Shown here piece by piece: positions 7,314 through 15,804 of a stretch of 18,240 nucleotides of DNA (its first letter is position 1; each line of letters begins with the position of its first letter). The notes under the pieces are model-generated. The model was not told the DNA's origin, did not search any database, and saw only the letters and a list, made by a program, of their open reading frames with translations. Where the stretch lies: NCBI GenBank assembly GCA_025057195.1, contig JANWWX010000003.1:1-18240 (forward strand), read 5' to 3'. This DNA comes from Leptospiraceae bacterium. Lineage in GTDB: Bacteria; Spirochaetota; Leptospiria; Turneriellales; Turneriellaceae. Both the position numbers and the translations under genes were made by a program.

Positions 7314-7434
7314 CAATTCTGGATTTCCTGATGGGGAAAGCCCATGACGGTTTGTACCACCGATTGTTGGGTACTTACGGTTAGCTTTGGGCGTAATTGG
7401 AGTGTCGTTTTATGTCGCATTTGCAAAAGGCCGC
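7314..7434. other. Short intergenic gap, no clear feature
   Basis: These 121 bases hold only weak hairpins: ATGGG/CCCAT around 7331-7345, with a 5-base loop, and a GTACC/GGTAC pair near 7356-7376. There is no T-tract terminator and no convincing promoter. An in-frame TTG at 7387 could extend the helicase upstream. Confidence 0.3.
7425..7430 (+). promoter_or_regulatory. Shine-Dalgarno for helicase start 7435
   Basis: AAAAGG ends four bases before ATG 7435, directly before the conserved helicase N-terminus (LNAQQRSCVEHGSGPLLVLA). It favours ATG 7435 over the longer TTG 7387 start. Confidence 0.5.
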
Positions 7435-9474
7435 ATGCCGTATACCCTGAACGCCCAGCAGAGGTCTTGTGTCGAGCACGGTAGTGGTCCGCTTTTGGTG
7501 CTGGCTGGTGCCGGTTCAGGAAAGACAGGAGTGATTACCCAGCGGATTGCGCACCTTGTGCGTAGCGGGATTCCAGGGCATGCTATCTGCGCGGTCACTT
7601 TCACCAACAAGGCAGCCCAGGAAATGCGCGAGCGTGTGCGGGAGATTTTGGGTAAAAACCCTCGGGGAATGTTTCTGGGTACATTCCATAGCTTAGGCTT
7701 GAAAATCCTGCGCGACAATGCCCACCGGTGCGGTCTTGTGCCACAGTTTTCAGTCCTGGCGCGCGACGACCAACTCGCTTTGGCGCGGGAAATTTTGGTG
7801 GCAGCTGGTGTCGATTTGGACGCCTTTAGCGAGAAGTTTTTGTTGAGTCTGATTTCCGACTGCAAGAACAGTGGCCGCTCACCCAAGGAGTTTTTTGCCG
7901 ACTTCTTGTATCCTGCATTGCCAGCCGGACTTTCTTTAGAAACGCTGATGGCAAATTATGGGGAACGCCTGAAAGCGATGCAGGCAGTGGATTTCGACGA
8001 TTTGATCCTTTTGCCAGAGCGCTTGTTGGCTGAGGATGTAGAGTTGCAGCGACAGTACCAGCAGAAACTGCGCTGGTTTTTGGTGGATGAATTCCAAGAT
8101 ACGAATCCACTGCAGTTTCGCTTCTTGCTACATTTGCTTGCAGAGCCATTCAATCTATGCGCTGTCGGTGATGACGACCAGGCAATCTATTCCTGGCGTG
8201 GGGCTGACGCCAGCATCATGCTCGGCTTCCGCAGGCACTTCCCGCAGGCAAAAATTATCGCATTGGAGCAAAACTACCGTTCGCGCCAGTTCATTCTTGA
8301 TTTGGCCAACGCCCTGATTGCGCATAACCGACATCGCCACAGCAAAAACCTATTTAGTTTGGATACGCGGCCAGGGCAGGCAGTCGTTTTTTCTGCTCAA
8401 GATAGCTTAGCCGAGGCAGAGCGCATTGCCGATGCCATCATTACGACCAAACTCCGCGACAAGAAGCAATACTCCGATTTCTGTGTTCTCTACCGCACTA
8501 ACTTCCAAAGCCGACCTTTTGAGGAGGTTTTCCGGCAGCGCAATTTGCCTTACCGTGTGAGCGGCAGCTATGATTTTTACGAGCGCAGTGAAATTAAAGA
8601 TGTACTGGCCTACCTGCGCTTTTTTGCCAATCCTGCAGACGATCGTGCGTTGCTGCGCATCCTGAATTTACCGCGGCGTGGCATTTCCGAAAAAGCGTGT
8701 GAGCGTTTGGTGCAATACGCGTTGCAGCACAAAATGAGTCTCTGGTCGGCAGTCGAACAGGTGGAACTTGCCGAAATTGGGATATCTGCAGTGGCCTTAG
8801 GGGGACTGCTCGCCTTCAAGGAGTTTGTGGCAAAACACAGGAATAATTTTTTCCAGCGTGGCGGGCTTGCACGCGCGACACAAAATTTAGTGGCTGACTT
8901 ACAACTGCAAGAAGAGTACCGCCGCCAGGGCCACGACCCCGAAAAAGTAACCAACAAGATGCTCAATATCCGTGAACTGATCCGTGCGATCGAGGATTTT
9001 GAAGACCCCGAGCGCGCAGTGGCAGTTATCCCAGAAGAGACCGAGCGTAATATCTATAGCTACCTGCAATTTGTCGCCTTGCTTAGCCGCGAGCAGGGTG
9101 CCGAGCAGGACACCTTGCCCCGGGTGCAGTTGATGACCATCCACCAGGCAAAGGGACTAGAGTTCGACACTGTCTTTATCGCTGGACTTGAGGAAGGTCT
9201 GCTGCCGCACCACCGCTCCACGCACACCGAAGATGATCTCACCGGCTTGGAGGAGGAGAGGCGGCTTTTTTATGTGGCGATCACGCGTGCCCGCGAGCGG
9301 CTGTTCCTGAGTTATGCTGCAACTCGGCGGAGCCATGGCCAGATCATAGAAACTAGCCCTTCGCGCTTTTTGTCTGAGCTGCCGCCACACCTCCTTGACT
9401 GGGAGCAGGAAAAACCTGCCGACCTGGGTGAGCTCGAAAAGATGTTAGCGCAGTTAGACCAAAGCCGTCGTTAG
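7435..9474 (+). CDS. rep: Rep/PcrA/UvrD-type 3'-5' DNA helicase
   Basis: Superfamily 1A ATP-driven DNA helicase of 679 residues, the usual size of Rep and PcrA. It has all the main motifs in order. The Q-motif is LNAQQ and the Walker A motif is AGAGSGKT with Lys30. Motif Ia is FTNKAAQEM. Motif II is DEFQDT at residues 218-223, motif III is GDDDQAIYSWRGA, and motif IV includes EQNYRS. Motif V is MTIHQAKGLEFD and motif VI is VAITRARERL. The 2B-domain segment YERSEIKDVLAYLRFF and the ending PSRFLSELPPHLLDWEQE look closer to Rep than to UvrD. These proteins act in replication restart and removal of DNA-bound proteins (Rep) or in repair (UvrD/PcrA). In many bacteria one protein does both, so the symbol is tentative. 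It stands alone and faces the pseudouridine synthase gene tail to tail with seven bases between. Confidence 0.93.
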   Translation: MPYTLNAQQRSCVEHGSGPLLVLAGAGSGKTGVITQRIAHLVRSGIPGHAICAVTFTNKAAQEMRERVREILGKNPRGMFLGTFHSLGLKILRDNAHRCGLVPQFSVLARDDQLALAREILVAAGVDLDAFSEKFLLSLISDCKNSGRSPKEFFADFLYPALPAGLSLETLMANYGERLKAMQAVDFDDLILLPERLLAEDVELQRQYQQKLRWFLVDEFQDTNPLQFRFLLHLLAEPFNLCAVGDDDQAIYSWRGADASIMLGFRRHFPQAKIIALEQNYRSRQFILDLANALIAHNRHRHSKNLFSLDTRPGQAVVFSAQDSLAEAERIADAIITTKLRDKKQYSDFCVLYRTNFQSRPFEEVFRQRNLPYRVSGSYDFYERSEIKDVLAYLRFFANPADDRALLRILNLPRRGISEKACERLVQYALQHKMSLWSAVEQVELAEIGISAVALGGLLAFKEFVAKHRNNFFQRGGLARATQNLVADLQLQEEYRRQGHDPEKVTNKMLNIRELIRAIEDFEDPERAVAVIPEETERNIYSYLQFVALLSREQGAEQDTLPRVQLMTIHQAKGLEFDTVFIAGLEEGLLPHHRSTHTEDDLTGLEEERRLFYVAITRARERLFLSYAATRRSHGQIIETSPSRFLSELPPHLLDWEQEKPADLGELEKMLAQLDQSRR

Positions 9475-9481
9475 CTTGAGC

Positions 9482-10270
9482 TCATGTTGTGAAAAAATCA
9501 GGCAACCTTGCCAGCGTGCGGTCATCAATACTAAAAATCTGCCAGCTTCCCGTGGTCGGATGCCGGTAGCGCAACAGGCTAGCCAAAAGGGCAATGCGGC
9601 CACGCTGCAAAGGGGGGCCCCCGTAGCGCACGTCGCCCAAAAGAGGAGCACCATAAGCTGCAAAGAGGGCGCGGATCTGGTGGTATTTCCCCCCCTCGGG
9701 TATCACTTCGTATTGGAAAACTTTGCCGGCACTGACTAACTGTGCGGTCACAAGATAGCGCATGCCTGGGCTTGAATCTGTGGCCGGAATATTTTCAACC
9801 CGGCGTGCCATGCGGTCGATTTTCTGCATATCCGCGGAAAGCACCATACGTTCGCTGATGCGCCCCGCGGCGCGCAGGGGTTTGAGCGTGAGCACATGGT
9901 ATTTTTTATAGAATTGGCCACTGCGGATCTCGGCACTGATGCGTGCTGCTCCCTTCGATGTGCGTGCTAAGACCATCAGCCCCTGTGCGGGGCGATCTAA
10001 ACGTTGCACTGCAGCACAAAAGGCATTGCCCGGCTTTTGGTATTTTTCCTTGAGGTAGGCGGCAAAAATTTCCGTGATCGGCGGGTCCCCCGTTGCGTCT
10101 GGCTGTGACAACCAGCCGGCAGGCTTAAAAACTACCAGCTGGTGGTTATCCTCGTGCACAACGAGTGGCAGGAGTGCGGCCACACAGGGCTTTTGCTTTT
10201 GGATGATGCGGGCATAGTACCGCCAGTCGAAGGCATCACCAGCAACCAAAATGCGGGATGCGTCAAACAT
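9482..10270 (-). CDS. RluA-family pseudouridine synthase
   Basis: Converts specific uridines to pseudouridine in rRNA or tRNA. The protein is 262 residues. Motif I is DNHQLVVFKPAGW. Motif II, which carries the catalytic aspartate, is VQRLDRPAQGLMVLART with Asp92; the family's usual HRLDRDTSG is altered, with Gln for His and Pro-Ala-Gln for Asp-Thr-Ser. Motif III, GKYHQIRALFAAYGAPLLGD, is typical of the RluA class (family form: GRTHQIRVHLA), and its Arg is kept. There is no N-terminal S4 domain, which places it with the RluA/RluE-like or TruC-like short members. The target uridine cannot be told. ATG 10270 is the start; no strong Shine-Dalgarno is visible. It lies downstream of the lyase-kinase pair on the same strand, separated by 78 bases with hairpins. 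Confidence 0.85.
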   Translation of the reverse strand: MFDASRILVAGDAFDWRYYARIIQKQKPCVAALLPLVVHEDNHQLVVFKPAGWLSQPDATGDPPITEIFAAYLKEKYQKPGNAFCAAVQRLDRPAQGLMVLARTSKGAARISAEIRSGQFYKKYHVLTLKPLRAAGRISERMVLSADMQKIDRMARRVENIPATDSSPGMRYLVTAQLVSAGKVFQYEVIPEGGKYHQIRALFAAYGAPLLGDVRYGGPPLQRGRIALLASLLRYRHPTTGSWQIFSIDDRTLARLPDFFTT

Positions 10271-10275
10271 GGCTA

Positions 10276-10321
10276 GGCTTTAGCAAAGCGGACCTGCCCA
10301 TGACAGGAGTGGCCTAAAGCC
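10276..10321. repeat. Nested inverted repeat between pseudouridine synthase and lyase genes
   Basis: GGCTTTAG (10276-10283) pairs perfectly with CTAAAGCC (10314-10321). Inside it, CCTG (10293-10296) pairs with CAGG (10304-10307). On the minus strand this lies in the leader just before the pseudouridine synthase start and after the lyase stop. It could be an RNA structure (weak terminator or leader element) or a protein-binding site. No T-tract follows. Confidence 0.4.
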
Positions 10322-10328
10322 ATGGCGC

Positions 10329-10346
10329 CTTGCGGTTTTTAGCAAG
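10329..10346. repeat. Short hairpin just after the lyase gene
   Basis: CTTGC (10329-10333) and GCAAG (10342-10346) form a five-base stem around an eight-base loop GGTTTTTA, two bases past the minus-strand lyase stop. It is too weak to call a terminator by itself, but with the nested repeat next to it the whole gap is structured. Confidence 0.3.
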
Positions 10347-10348
10347 AC

Positions 10349-11908
10349 TTATGCCTTGTAATACGCGTCGAGATAGACTTTCAGCAGATCACCGACGACG
10401 CTGCGCACCGGCAAAGTGCCAGCCATGCCATAAATCGGCGCGGTGCCGCTTTTTTCTGCGGGATGCTCGCGCACGTAGCGCAGGGCATCTTTGAGATCGG
10501 CGATGAAACGCTCTTTGACCCCGGGCAAGGTGTGGCGCAGTGTCACTGCAATGTGCACGCATGGCGGGCGGTGTAGGCCATTGAGCGAATAGCCCTTTTT
10601 GGTCATTTGCTCCATGACACGGTAGATGTCGATGCCGCCCGGCTCACCATGTGTGTGCGAAGAGAAGGCAATGACATAAAGTGGGTTACCGAGGATGTAC
10701 AATTCTGGAATTTTACGGATTTCATCTTTGAGAAATTCGGCAACCGCCAGAATCTTTTTGGCGGCCTCGAGATAGCCCTTTTCGCCGATACTGACCATCG
10801 CCGCCCAACAAGCCGCCGAAAGACCACCCGGCCGCGAGCCTGCAATCGTCGGCGAAAAATACATCCCCCCAGGCCAGTTGGTGACGGTGAAGAACTGGTG
10901 GTGGCGCAATTCGGCGTTGCGGTAGAGGATCACCGAAGTGCCCTTGGCCGCATAGCCATATTTATGCGTGTCCACAGAGATCGAAGTAACCCCTGGCAGC
11001 GAAAAATCAAAGCGCGGCACTGCATAGCCGAGCTTGCGAGCAAAGGGCAGGACAAAGCCACCCAAACAGGCATCGGTGTGGAACGGGATAGCGCGGCTGC
11101 GGGCGATTTCGGATAGCTCCTCGATGGGATCAATGGTGCCGTGCGGAAAAGCGGGAGCTGAGCCGACGACCACCACCGTGTTGCTATTGATGGCTCGCCG
11201 GGCTGCTGCCACGTCTGCGCAAAAGTTTTTATCAACAGGAATTTTGTGCAATTTCATTTTGAAATATTGGGCGGCCTTGTCGAACGCAGCGTGCGCGGTC
11301 ACCGGTGCCACAATTTCTGGGTTGCGCACACCGCGTTCGGCATACGCCAGATCGCGGTAGGTTTTCATTGCCAGGAGAATGCTTTCTGTTCCACCTGAAG
11401 TTACCGTGCCACAGATTTCTTGCTGCACGCTGGGCGGAGCGTCGGCGGAAAGTAAGCGCGCGGTCATTGCCACGATCTCGGCTTCAAACTTGCTGGCACT
11501 TGGCCAAATGTCGCTGTGCAGTGGGTTCGACTGCGAATGCAGCGCATACGCTGCGTTTAGGTATTCGATGTATTCCGCGTCGCCATGGTAGACCGCACCG
11601 GAGGCATAACCCTCTTGCCAGCGACGGCTTTCGGCATCGCGCAGCGCGCGCAGGATTTTTAGCACCTCCTCTCGTGGCATGCCTTGTTCGGGGAGTTTGT
11701 CGAAAACTGGGAATTTTTCGCGGTAGGGTTTTAGCTCACGCGCCACGGCATCGAGCATCTCGCGCGCCTGGGCGCCAATCTGGTCTTTGATGAATCCCTG
11801 CGCTTTGAGGAAGCGCTCTATTTCGGGAAACTGTTCGAGCAAGTTTTCGACAAACGAAAAGAGCTCCGGGAATTTTTTCTGGTATTCTGCCAAAATCTCA
11901 TAGTCCAT
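10349..11908 (-). CDS. Sphingosine-1-phosphate-lyase-like PLP-dependent enzyme
   Basis: Group II PLP decarboxylase-fold enzyme of 519 residues, resembling sphingosine-1-phosphate lyase (Dpl1/SGPL1 and the soluble bacterial homologues), which splits phosphorylated long-chain bases into a fatty aldehyde and phosphoethanolamine. Visible motifs are [20 protein letters not shown] (cofactor phosphate region), [14 protein letters not shown], the [14 protein letters not shown] block with its cofactor-pairing Asp, and [20 protein letters not shown] with Schiff-base Lys316. Then come [20 protein letters not shown] and GYLEAAKKI, which are closer to S1P lyase than to glutamate decarboxylase. There is no N-terminal membrane segment, as in other bacterial members. 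It starts two bases after the kinase stop, with GGAG in front, so the two are co-translated. Automatic annotation as glutamate decarboxylase would be a likely mistake; another phosphorylated amino alcohol remains a possible substrate. Confidence 0.85.
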   Translation of the reverse strand: MDYEILAEYQKKFPELFSFVENLLEQFPEIERFLKAQGFIKDQIGAQAREMLDAVARELKPYREKFPVFDKLPEQGMPREEVLKILRALRDAESRRWQEGYASGAVYHGDAEYIEYLNAAYALHSQSNPLHSDIWPSASKFEAEIVAMTARLLSADAPPSVQQEICGTVTSGGTESILLAMKTYRDLAYAERGVRNPEIVAPVTAHAAFDKAAQYFKMKLHKIPVDKNFCADVAAARRAINSNTVVVVGSAPAFPHGTIDPIEELSEIARSRAIPFHTDACLGGFVLPFARKLGYAVPRFDFSLPGVTSISVDTHKYGYAAKGTSVILYRNAELRHHQFFTVTNWPGGMYFSPTIAGSRPGGLSAACWAAMVSIGEKGYLEAAKKILAVAEFLKDEIRKIPELYILGNPLYVIAFSSHTHGEPGGIDIYRVMEQMTKKGYSLNGLHRPPCVHIAVTLRHTLPGVKERFIADLKDALRYVREHPAEKSGTAPIYGMAGTLPVRSVVGDLLKVYLDAYYKA

Positions 11909-11910
11909 GG

Positions 11911-13485
11911 TTACTCCGAATTCAGGCGCTGGTGGATCTCTTTGTGTGCGTAATAGACATTTTTGAATTCCGTATAGAGCAGGTCGTAGATTTTACGGTT
12001 GGCAGGATTGGGCTGCCAAACACGGGCAATTGCCACCCGCGATGGGATGTCTTCAAAGCGTAGCCAGCGCATCGACACCGCAGCCAAAAGTGCTACGCCA
12101 CGCACATTGGCTTCAACGGGATCTTTAACCTGGCGTACTTCGCAGTTAAGGATGTCGGCGTGGATCTGGCACCACAGTTCGCTGCGGGCACCGCCGCCGA
12201 TGAAATGGATGCTGCGGATTTTACGACCAATAAAACTTTCCACCGCCTCCAAAAGCCAACGCGAGTTGAAGGCCACGCCTTCAAAGACCGAGCGGATGAG
12301 GTGTGCGCGACCATGCCGCAGCGAAAGGTTGAAAAAGCTGCCGCGGATAGTATGGTCTTCAACTGGAGTGCGTTCGCCAATCAGCCACGGCGTAAAAAGC
12401 AATTTCTCGCAACCCGGTGGTGCTTCGGCAGCAATTTGGTTGAATTGATCGTAAGCATCTGGCGGGGCCCCATTCGGAGTTAAAATATCTTTGGCATAAA
12501 AAATTTTATCCCGGAGGTAAGTCAGGCAATAACCTGCTGTCTCATGTTCGTTGCCGATGAGGTAGCGTCCTGGGATTGCCGCCGGAATGGTCGCCATGTT
12601 GTGTTCGGGGTCGGTTTTTTTGAACGGCACATGGCAGGTCAGCCAAGAGGAGGTGCCGATATAAAGGTGCGCGGCATAGTCTGCAACCGCACCCGAGCCG
12701 AGCGCGGCCGACTGGAAATCCGGGGTGCCCAGCACCACCTTGGCGGTCGTGGGTATTCCTAATTCCTCTGCGGCCTGCGGCAGGATGTTGCCCAGCACAT
12801 CGGTGGAAAGATAAAGCTCTGGCAATTTTTCCTGCGCAATACCGGCAGTGCTCACCAGCCACGGGTGGTAATAGACCCGGTGTGCGTCGCGGTTGTCGGT
12901 CAGCCAATAAAGCGCCACAGCATCCTGTGCGGTGGCAAACTTGCCAGTGAGTTTCAGGTTTAGATAGTCTTTGGGTTCCAAGAATTTATAGGTTCGGGCA
13001 TAAATATCCGGCATGGCATTCTTGATAAAAAGGATATGCGCAAGGGTATCTTTTCCAGAAAGACCAGGCATACCCGCGGTAAAAAGCAGCCACTGCGCTA
13101 ATTTGACCACATCATAGCCCTGGAATTTGATGAGGCCATCCATCAATTTGGCGATATGCTCTGCACCCCGCGTATCCATCCAGATGATCGCATTGTGGAG
13201 TGGCTGGCCTTCACGATCGACCGCGACGGTGCCCGACCACTGGGAGGTGACCGCAACGCATTCGATACGTTCGCGCAGCTGGGGATTTTTGGCCATGAGC
13301 TTTTGCGAGGCCTGGGTAATTGCCCGCCACCAGTCGGTAGGATCCTGTTCTGCCCCACCGCCAGGCAAAAGTATCAGCTCGGTGCTGCCAATTTCAAGAT
13401 CGAGGATTTCTCCAGAATCACTGGCAATCGCCACTTTCGGTCCGGAAGTACCAAGATCAATTGCCAAGATGCGTGGCTCGGCCAT
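11911..13485 (-). CDS. FGGY-family carbohydrate kinase (xylulokinase-like)
   Basis: ATP-dependent sugar or polyol kinase of the FGGY family, 524 residues. The N-terminal ATPase motif is [17 protein letters not shown] (phosphate 1). The region [13 protein letters not shown] is the sugar-side loop. The likely catalytic base is Asp256 in [15 protein letters not shown], matching the xylulokinase GGDN-type loop in position. The C-terminal adenosine-binding block is [20 protein letters not shown], followed by [12 protein letters not shown]. The general plan is closest to xylulokinase-like members (XylB group), but the substrate loop differs and FGGY substrates cannot be predicted from this. ATG 13485 has AAAGGT eight bases upstream. 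It is the first gene of the operon with the S1P-lyase-like gene, and its divergent neighbour is the PstS-like lipoprotein. Confidence 0.85.
   Translation of the reverse strand: MAEPRILAIDLGTSGPKVAIASDSGEILDLEIGSTELILLPGGGAEQDPTDWWRAITQASQKLMAKNPQLRERIECVAVTSQWSGTVAVDREGQPLHNAIIWMDTRGAEHIAKLMDGLIKFQGYDVVKLAQWLLFTAGMPGLSGKDTLAHILFIKNAMPDIYARTYKFLEPKDYLNLKLTGKFATAQDAVALYWLTDNRDAHRVYYHPWLVSTAGIAQEKLPELYLSTDVLGNILPQAAEELGIPTTAKVVLGTPDFQSAALGSGAVADYAAHLYIGTSSWLTCHVPFKKTDPEHNMATIPAAIPGRYLIGNEHETAGYCLTYLRDKIFYAKDILTPNGAPPDAYDQFNQIAAEAPPGCEKLLFTPWLIGERTPVEDHTIRGSFFNLSLRHGRAHLIRSVFEGVAFNSRWLLEAVESFIGRKIRSIHFIGGGARSELWCQIHADILNCEVRQVKDPVEANVRGVALLAAVSMRWLRFEDIPSRVAIARVWQPNPANRKIYDLLYTEFKNVYYAHKEIHQRLNSE
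11914..11917 (-). promoter_or_regulatory. Shine-Dalgarno of the lyase, inside the kinase end
   Basis: GGAG (minus strand) lies five bases before ATG 11908 and overlaps the last codons of the kinase gene, showing that the two genes are meant to be translated from one transcript. Confidence 0.65.
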
Positions 13486-13493
13486 GCCGCAGC

Positions 13494-13499
13494 ACCTTT
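13494..13499 (-). promoter_or_regulatory. Shine-Dalgarno of the FGGY kinase
   Basis: AAAGGT (minus strand), eight bases before ATG 13485, supports that start. Confidence 0.6.
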
Positions 13500-13518
13500 T
13501 GTCCCAGCGCGGCGTAAA

Positions 13519-13539
13519 CTAAAAAGCGGTATTTTTTAG
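13519..13539. promoter_or_regulatory. Palindrome in the kinase/PstS-like divergent promoter region
   Basis: CTAAAAA (13519-13525) and TTTTTAG (13533-13539) form a perfect 7-bp inverted repeat with a seven-base centre (GCGGTAT) in the 69-base gap between two divergent genes. It overlaps TAGAAT (13537-13542), a near-consensus -10 box for the plus strand; a matching -35 is poor (TAAACT at 13515). It could be an operator serving both directions. Confidence 0.4.
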
Positions 13540-13554
13540 AATGCGCGGTGTAAA

Positions 13555-14538
13555 ATGCTTGTCGTACCCACTATGATACGTTTGTGGCCATGTATGAGAG
13601 ATTGTTTTCCAAAGCATTCGGGAATGGCATTGAGTTTAGTGTCGGCCTGCGCTATTTTTGCCGTTTTGGTTCCACTGGCCGGCTGTGCCAAACGCTCTGG
13701 GATCCTGATCGCCGGCTCTGAGACAATGAAAGATGCCATAGCACTTTTGGCACAGGATTTTAATCGTGCGCAAGATCGGTATATTGCCCGCGTCAGCGGT
13801 GGTGGGTCCAAGCAGGGAATTGAAGATCTCACTTATGGTCGCATCGATATTGCGATGACTTCCAATGACATCAATGAGACGCATTTGGCAGCGCTCGCCG
13901 ATATTAGCAAATTCGAAAAGGTGGAGATCGGCTACGACGGTTTGGCTATCCTGGTGCACCCTGAAAATCCACTGCGGCAGATTTACCTGCAGCAGTATGC
14001 CAATATCCTTTCGGGTAAGACCACCAACTGGAAAGAATTGGGCGGCAAGGATTTGCCAATCATTCCAGTTTTGCGCGACCGCAAATCCGGGACGGAGGCC
14101 TATGTGCGGGAACACATCCTGCGCCGGCGCGATTTGGGCGAACCCGTCTATGCTGTTTTCCGTAACACCGAATATGCTCCGCACGCCGTCGTGAAGAAAA
14201 ATAACCAAGAGATCATCGAATTTGTGGCAAGCCATGCCGGAGCGATTGCCTACATGGGCGTGGGTGTGGCCAAGGCAGAGGGGAGGGGCAAGGTGAAGAT
14301 CTTGGAATATGCCCTAACAAAAGAGGGACCATTCCTCACGCCATCGATAGAAAATATCCAGTCTGGGAAATACCGCTTGGCACGGCCACTGGCTCTGGTC
14401 TATGTGCCCTCTGCGAAAAGCGATGCCTTTGTCGCGTATGCTTTGGGCGAGGCAGGCCAACGCAAGATCCTGGAATACGAATACATGCAGGCTGCGCCGA
14501 CCACGGTGCTGGTGATAGAGAAACGTTTGCAAAAATAA
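13555..14538 (+). CDS. PstS-like phosphate-binding lipoprotein
   Basis: Predicted extracytoplasmic solute-binding lipoprotein of the PstS group, which binds phosphate for ABC uptake or acts as a sensor. A hydrophobic segment (LSLVSACAIFAVLVPLAGC) ends in a lipobox with Cys44 (numbered from ATG 13555). The mature part has the PstS hallmarks: an opening SGILIAGSETM strand, VSGGGSKQGIEDL, IDIAMTSNDI, the domain-crossing GYDGLAILVHPENPLRQI, ANILSGKTTNWKELGG, and RDRKSGTEAYVREHIL with the phosphate-loop Arg-Lys-Ser-Gly-Thr. ATG 13594 would give a shorter signal peptide starting MRDCFPKH, and 13573 is also possible; none has a good Shine-Dalgarno. No pstC, pstA, pstB or phoU gene is adjacent, so it is a solitary binding protein here. 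Confidence 0.85.
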   Translation: MLVVPTMIRLWPCMRDCFPKHSGMALSLVSACAIFAVLVPLAGCAKRSGILIAGSETMKDAIALLAQDFNRAQDRYIARVSGGGSKQGIEDLTYGRIDIAMTSNDINETHLAALADISKFEKVEIGYDGLAILVHPENPLRQIYLQQYANILSGKTTNWKELGGKDLPIIPVLRDRKSGTEAYVREHILRRRDLGEPVYAVFRNTEYAPHAVVKKNNQEIIEFVASHAGAIAYMGVGVAKAEGRGKVKILEYALTKEGPFLTPSIENIQSGKYRLARPLALVYVPSAKSDAFVAYALGEAGQRKILEYEYMQAAPTTVLVIEKRLQK

Positions 14539-14596
14539 AACAATCCAACAAATACCACTCAGTTTGACGCTGTGACTCCCTTTAAGAGTTGTACCT

Positions 14597-15580
14597 ATGC
14601 TACATCCTAACCAAGCGTTATTCCCGGGCGAAAAACCGTTTCCTGCGATCCCGACCTGTGAGCATTTTGCTGGCAACGAAAAAATGATCCTCAAGGCGTT
14701 CGGCTTCCAGGAGGAAAAAGGGCCAGTATTTGACATCACCCAAGACTGCGAGGATGGTGCACCCACAGGCCAAGAAAAAGAGCATGCCGAGATGGTCGTG
14801 CGGTTGACCAATAGCGAGCACAACAAGTTCAAAATGGCCGGTGCGCGCATCCACGACTACACCAGCAAGTTCTGGAAGCAGGATGCCGAAATCCTGATCA
14901 AAGGCTGTGGCGACAAATTAGCCTACCTTACAATCCCCAAACCGACCTCGTATGAGCAAGTCAAAGAGATGGTCGAATACATCCAAGACATGACTGTGAA
15001 AGCGGGGCTCAAGCGTGAAATCCCAATCCATGTTTTGATCGAAACACACGGTGCCCTGCGCGATGTCGAAAAAATTGCCACGTTGCCATGGCTGCAGGTG
15101 CTCGACTTTGGTTTGATGGATTTTATCTCCGGCCACTATGGCGCGATTGCGCTTTCTAATATGAAAAGCCCTGGGCAATTTGAACACCGCTTGATTGCGC
15201 GCGCCAAAGCCAACGTGGTCGCGGCTGCGCTGGCCAATGGCTTGGTACCGGCGCACAACGTGACGCTTGATCTCAAAAACTACGAACAGACCCGTGCCGA
15301 TGCAGCGCGCGCCCGTAACGAATTTGGTTTCCTCCGCATGTGGTCGATCTATCCCACCCAGATCGATGCGATTGTCGATGCCATGAAGCCCGACCTCTCG
15401 GATGTCAAAAAGGGTGTGGCGGTGCTAATTGCAGCACAGGACGCTGCTTGGGGACCGATCCAATACGAAGGCGAACTACACGACCGCGCCACCTACCGTG
15501 GTTTCTGGACATTGGTGCAGCGCGCGCGGCTGACCGGCATCGACATCGGCGAAGAGGCGACCCGCCGCTGGTTTAGCTAA
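14597..15580 (+). CDS. HpcH/HpaI-type CoA-ester lyase (CitE/malyl-CoA lyase-like aldolase)
   Basis: Mg-dependent TIM-barrel lyase of the HpcH/HpaI aldolase/citrate lyase beta family, which cleaves or forms C-C bonds in 3-hydroxyacyl-CoA compounds such as malyl- or citramalyl-CoA. The protein is 327 residues. Visible blocks are [20 protein letters not shown] (acidic metal or substrate region), [29 protein letters not shown] (metal-binding Glu), [20 protein letters not shown] (metal-binding Asp) and [20 protein letters not shown]. The full-length resemblance to the proteobacterial CoA ester lyase subgroup, as I remember it, is high. The exact substrate is open. It is 58 bases downstream of the PstS-like gene, with a weak AAGAG Shine-Dalgarno, and may have its own promoter (TTGACG occurs near 14563, without a good -10). 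Its TAA overlaps the csrA stop on the other strand. Confidence 0.85.
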   Translation: MLHPNQALFPGEKPFPAIPTCEHFAGNEKMILKAFGFQEEKGPVFDITQDCEDGAPTGQEKEHAEMVVRLTNSEHNKFKMAGARIHDYTSKFWKQDAEILIKGCGDKLAYLTIPKPTSYEQVKEMVEYIQDMTVKAGLKREIPIHVLIETHGALRDVEKIATLPWLQVLDFGLMDFISGHYGAIALSNMKSPGQFEHRLIARAKANVVAAALANGLVPAHNVTLDLKNYEQTRADAARARNEFGFLRMWSIYPTQIDAIVDAMKPDLSDVKKGVAVLIAAQDAAWGPIQYEGELHDRATYRGFWTLVQRARLTGIDIGEEATRRWFS

Positions 15581-15804
15581 GGCGATTTTTTAAGAAAGCG
15601 GTCCAAATCGCCGGGGACTTGTGACTCTGAGGCGGCCTTGTTTTCTTTCTGGATTTCGGCGTAAATTTCGCCGCGGAAAACTTTGAGTTCGCGCGGGGCC
15701 TTGACCCCCAGCTTGACCTGATCGCCCTTGATTTCGACCACAACGATCTCGATGTTGTCGCCGATGACGATGGAATCGTTGACCCGGCGCGCCAGAACTA
15801 ACAT
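15577..15804 (-). CDS. csrA: Carbon storage regulator CsrA (RsmA)
   Basis: Small dimeric RNA-binding protein that represses or stabilises target mRNAs, classically flagellin mRNA in organisms that also carry FliW. The 75-residue protein begins [20 protein letters not shown], followed by [20 protein letters not shown], both close to the family consensus, with the RNA-contacting Arg in PREL kept. The C-terminal 25 residues (rich in Lys, Glu and Ser) are longer than in the 61-residue E. coli form, as is common in spirochaetes and Firmicutes. ATG 15804 sits inside the fliW stop (TGATG), with AGGTGG six bases upstream. The longer frame reaching 15993 is a shadow of fliW. It is the last gene of the flgK-flgL-fliW-csrA operon. 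Confidence 0.95.
   Translation of the reverse strand: MLVLARRVNDSIVIGDNIEIVVVEIKGDQVKLGVKAPRELKVFRGEIYAEIQKENKAASESQVPGDLDRFLKKSP

Noticed and set aside
7331..7376. Short hairpins between the DUF1564-like gene and the helicase
   Set aside because: Five-base stems without a T-tract are expected by chance; not enough for a terminator or operator.
10607..11116. 169-residue plus-strand open frame
   Set aside because: It is antisense to the S1P-lyase-like gene and shows no protein-like motif.
13636..14235. 199-residue minus-strand open frame
   Set aside because: It is antisense to the PstS-like gene, which has clear family motifs; the antisense product has none.
14563..14596. TTGACG as a promoter -35 before the CoA-ester lyase
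   Set aside because: No acceptable -10 lies 16-18 bases downstream, so it is not listed as a promoter.
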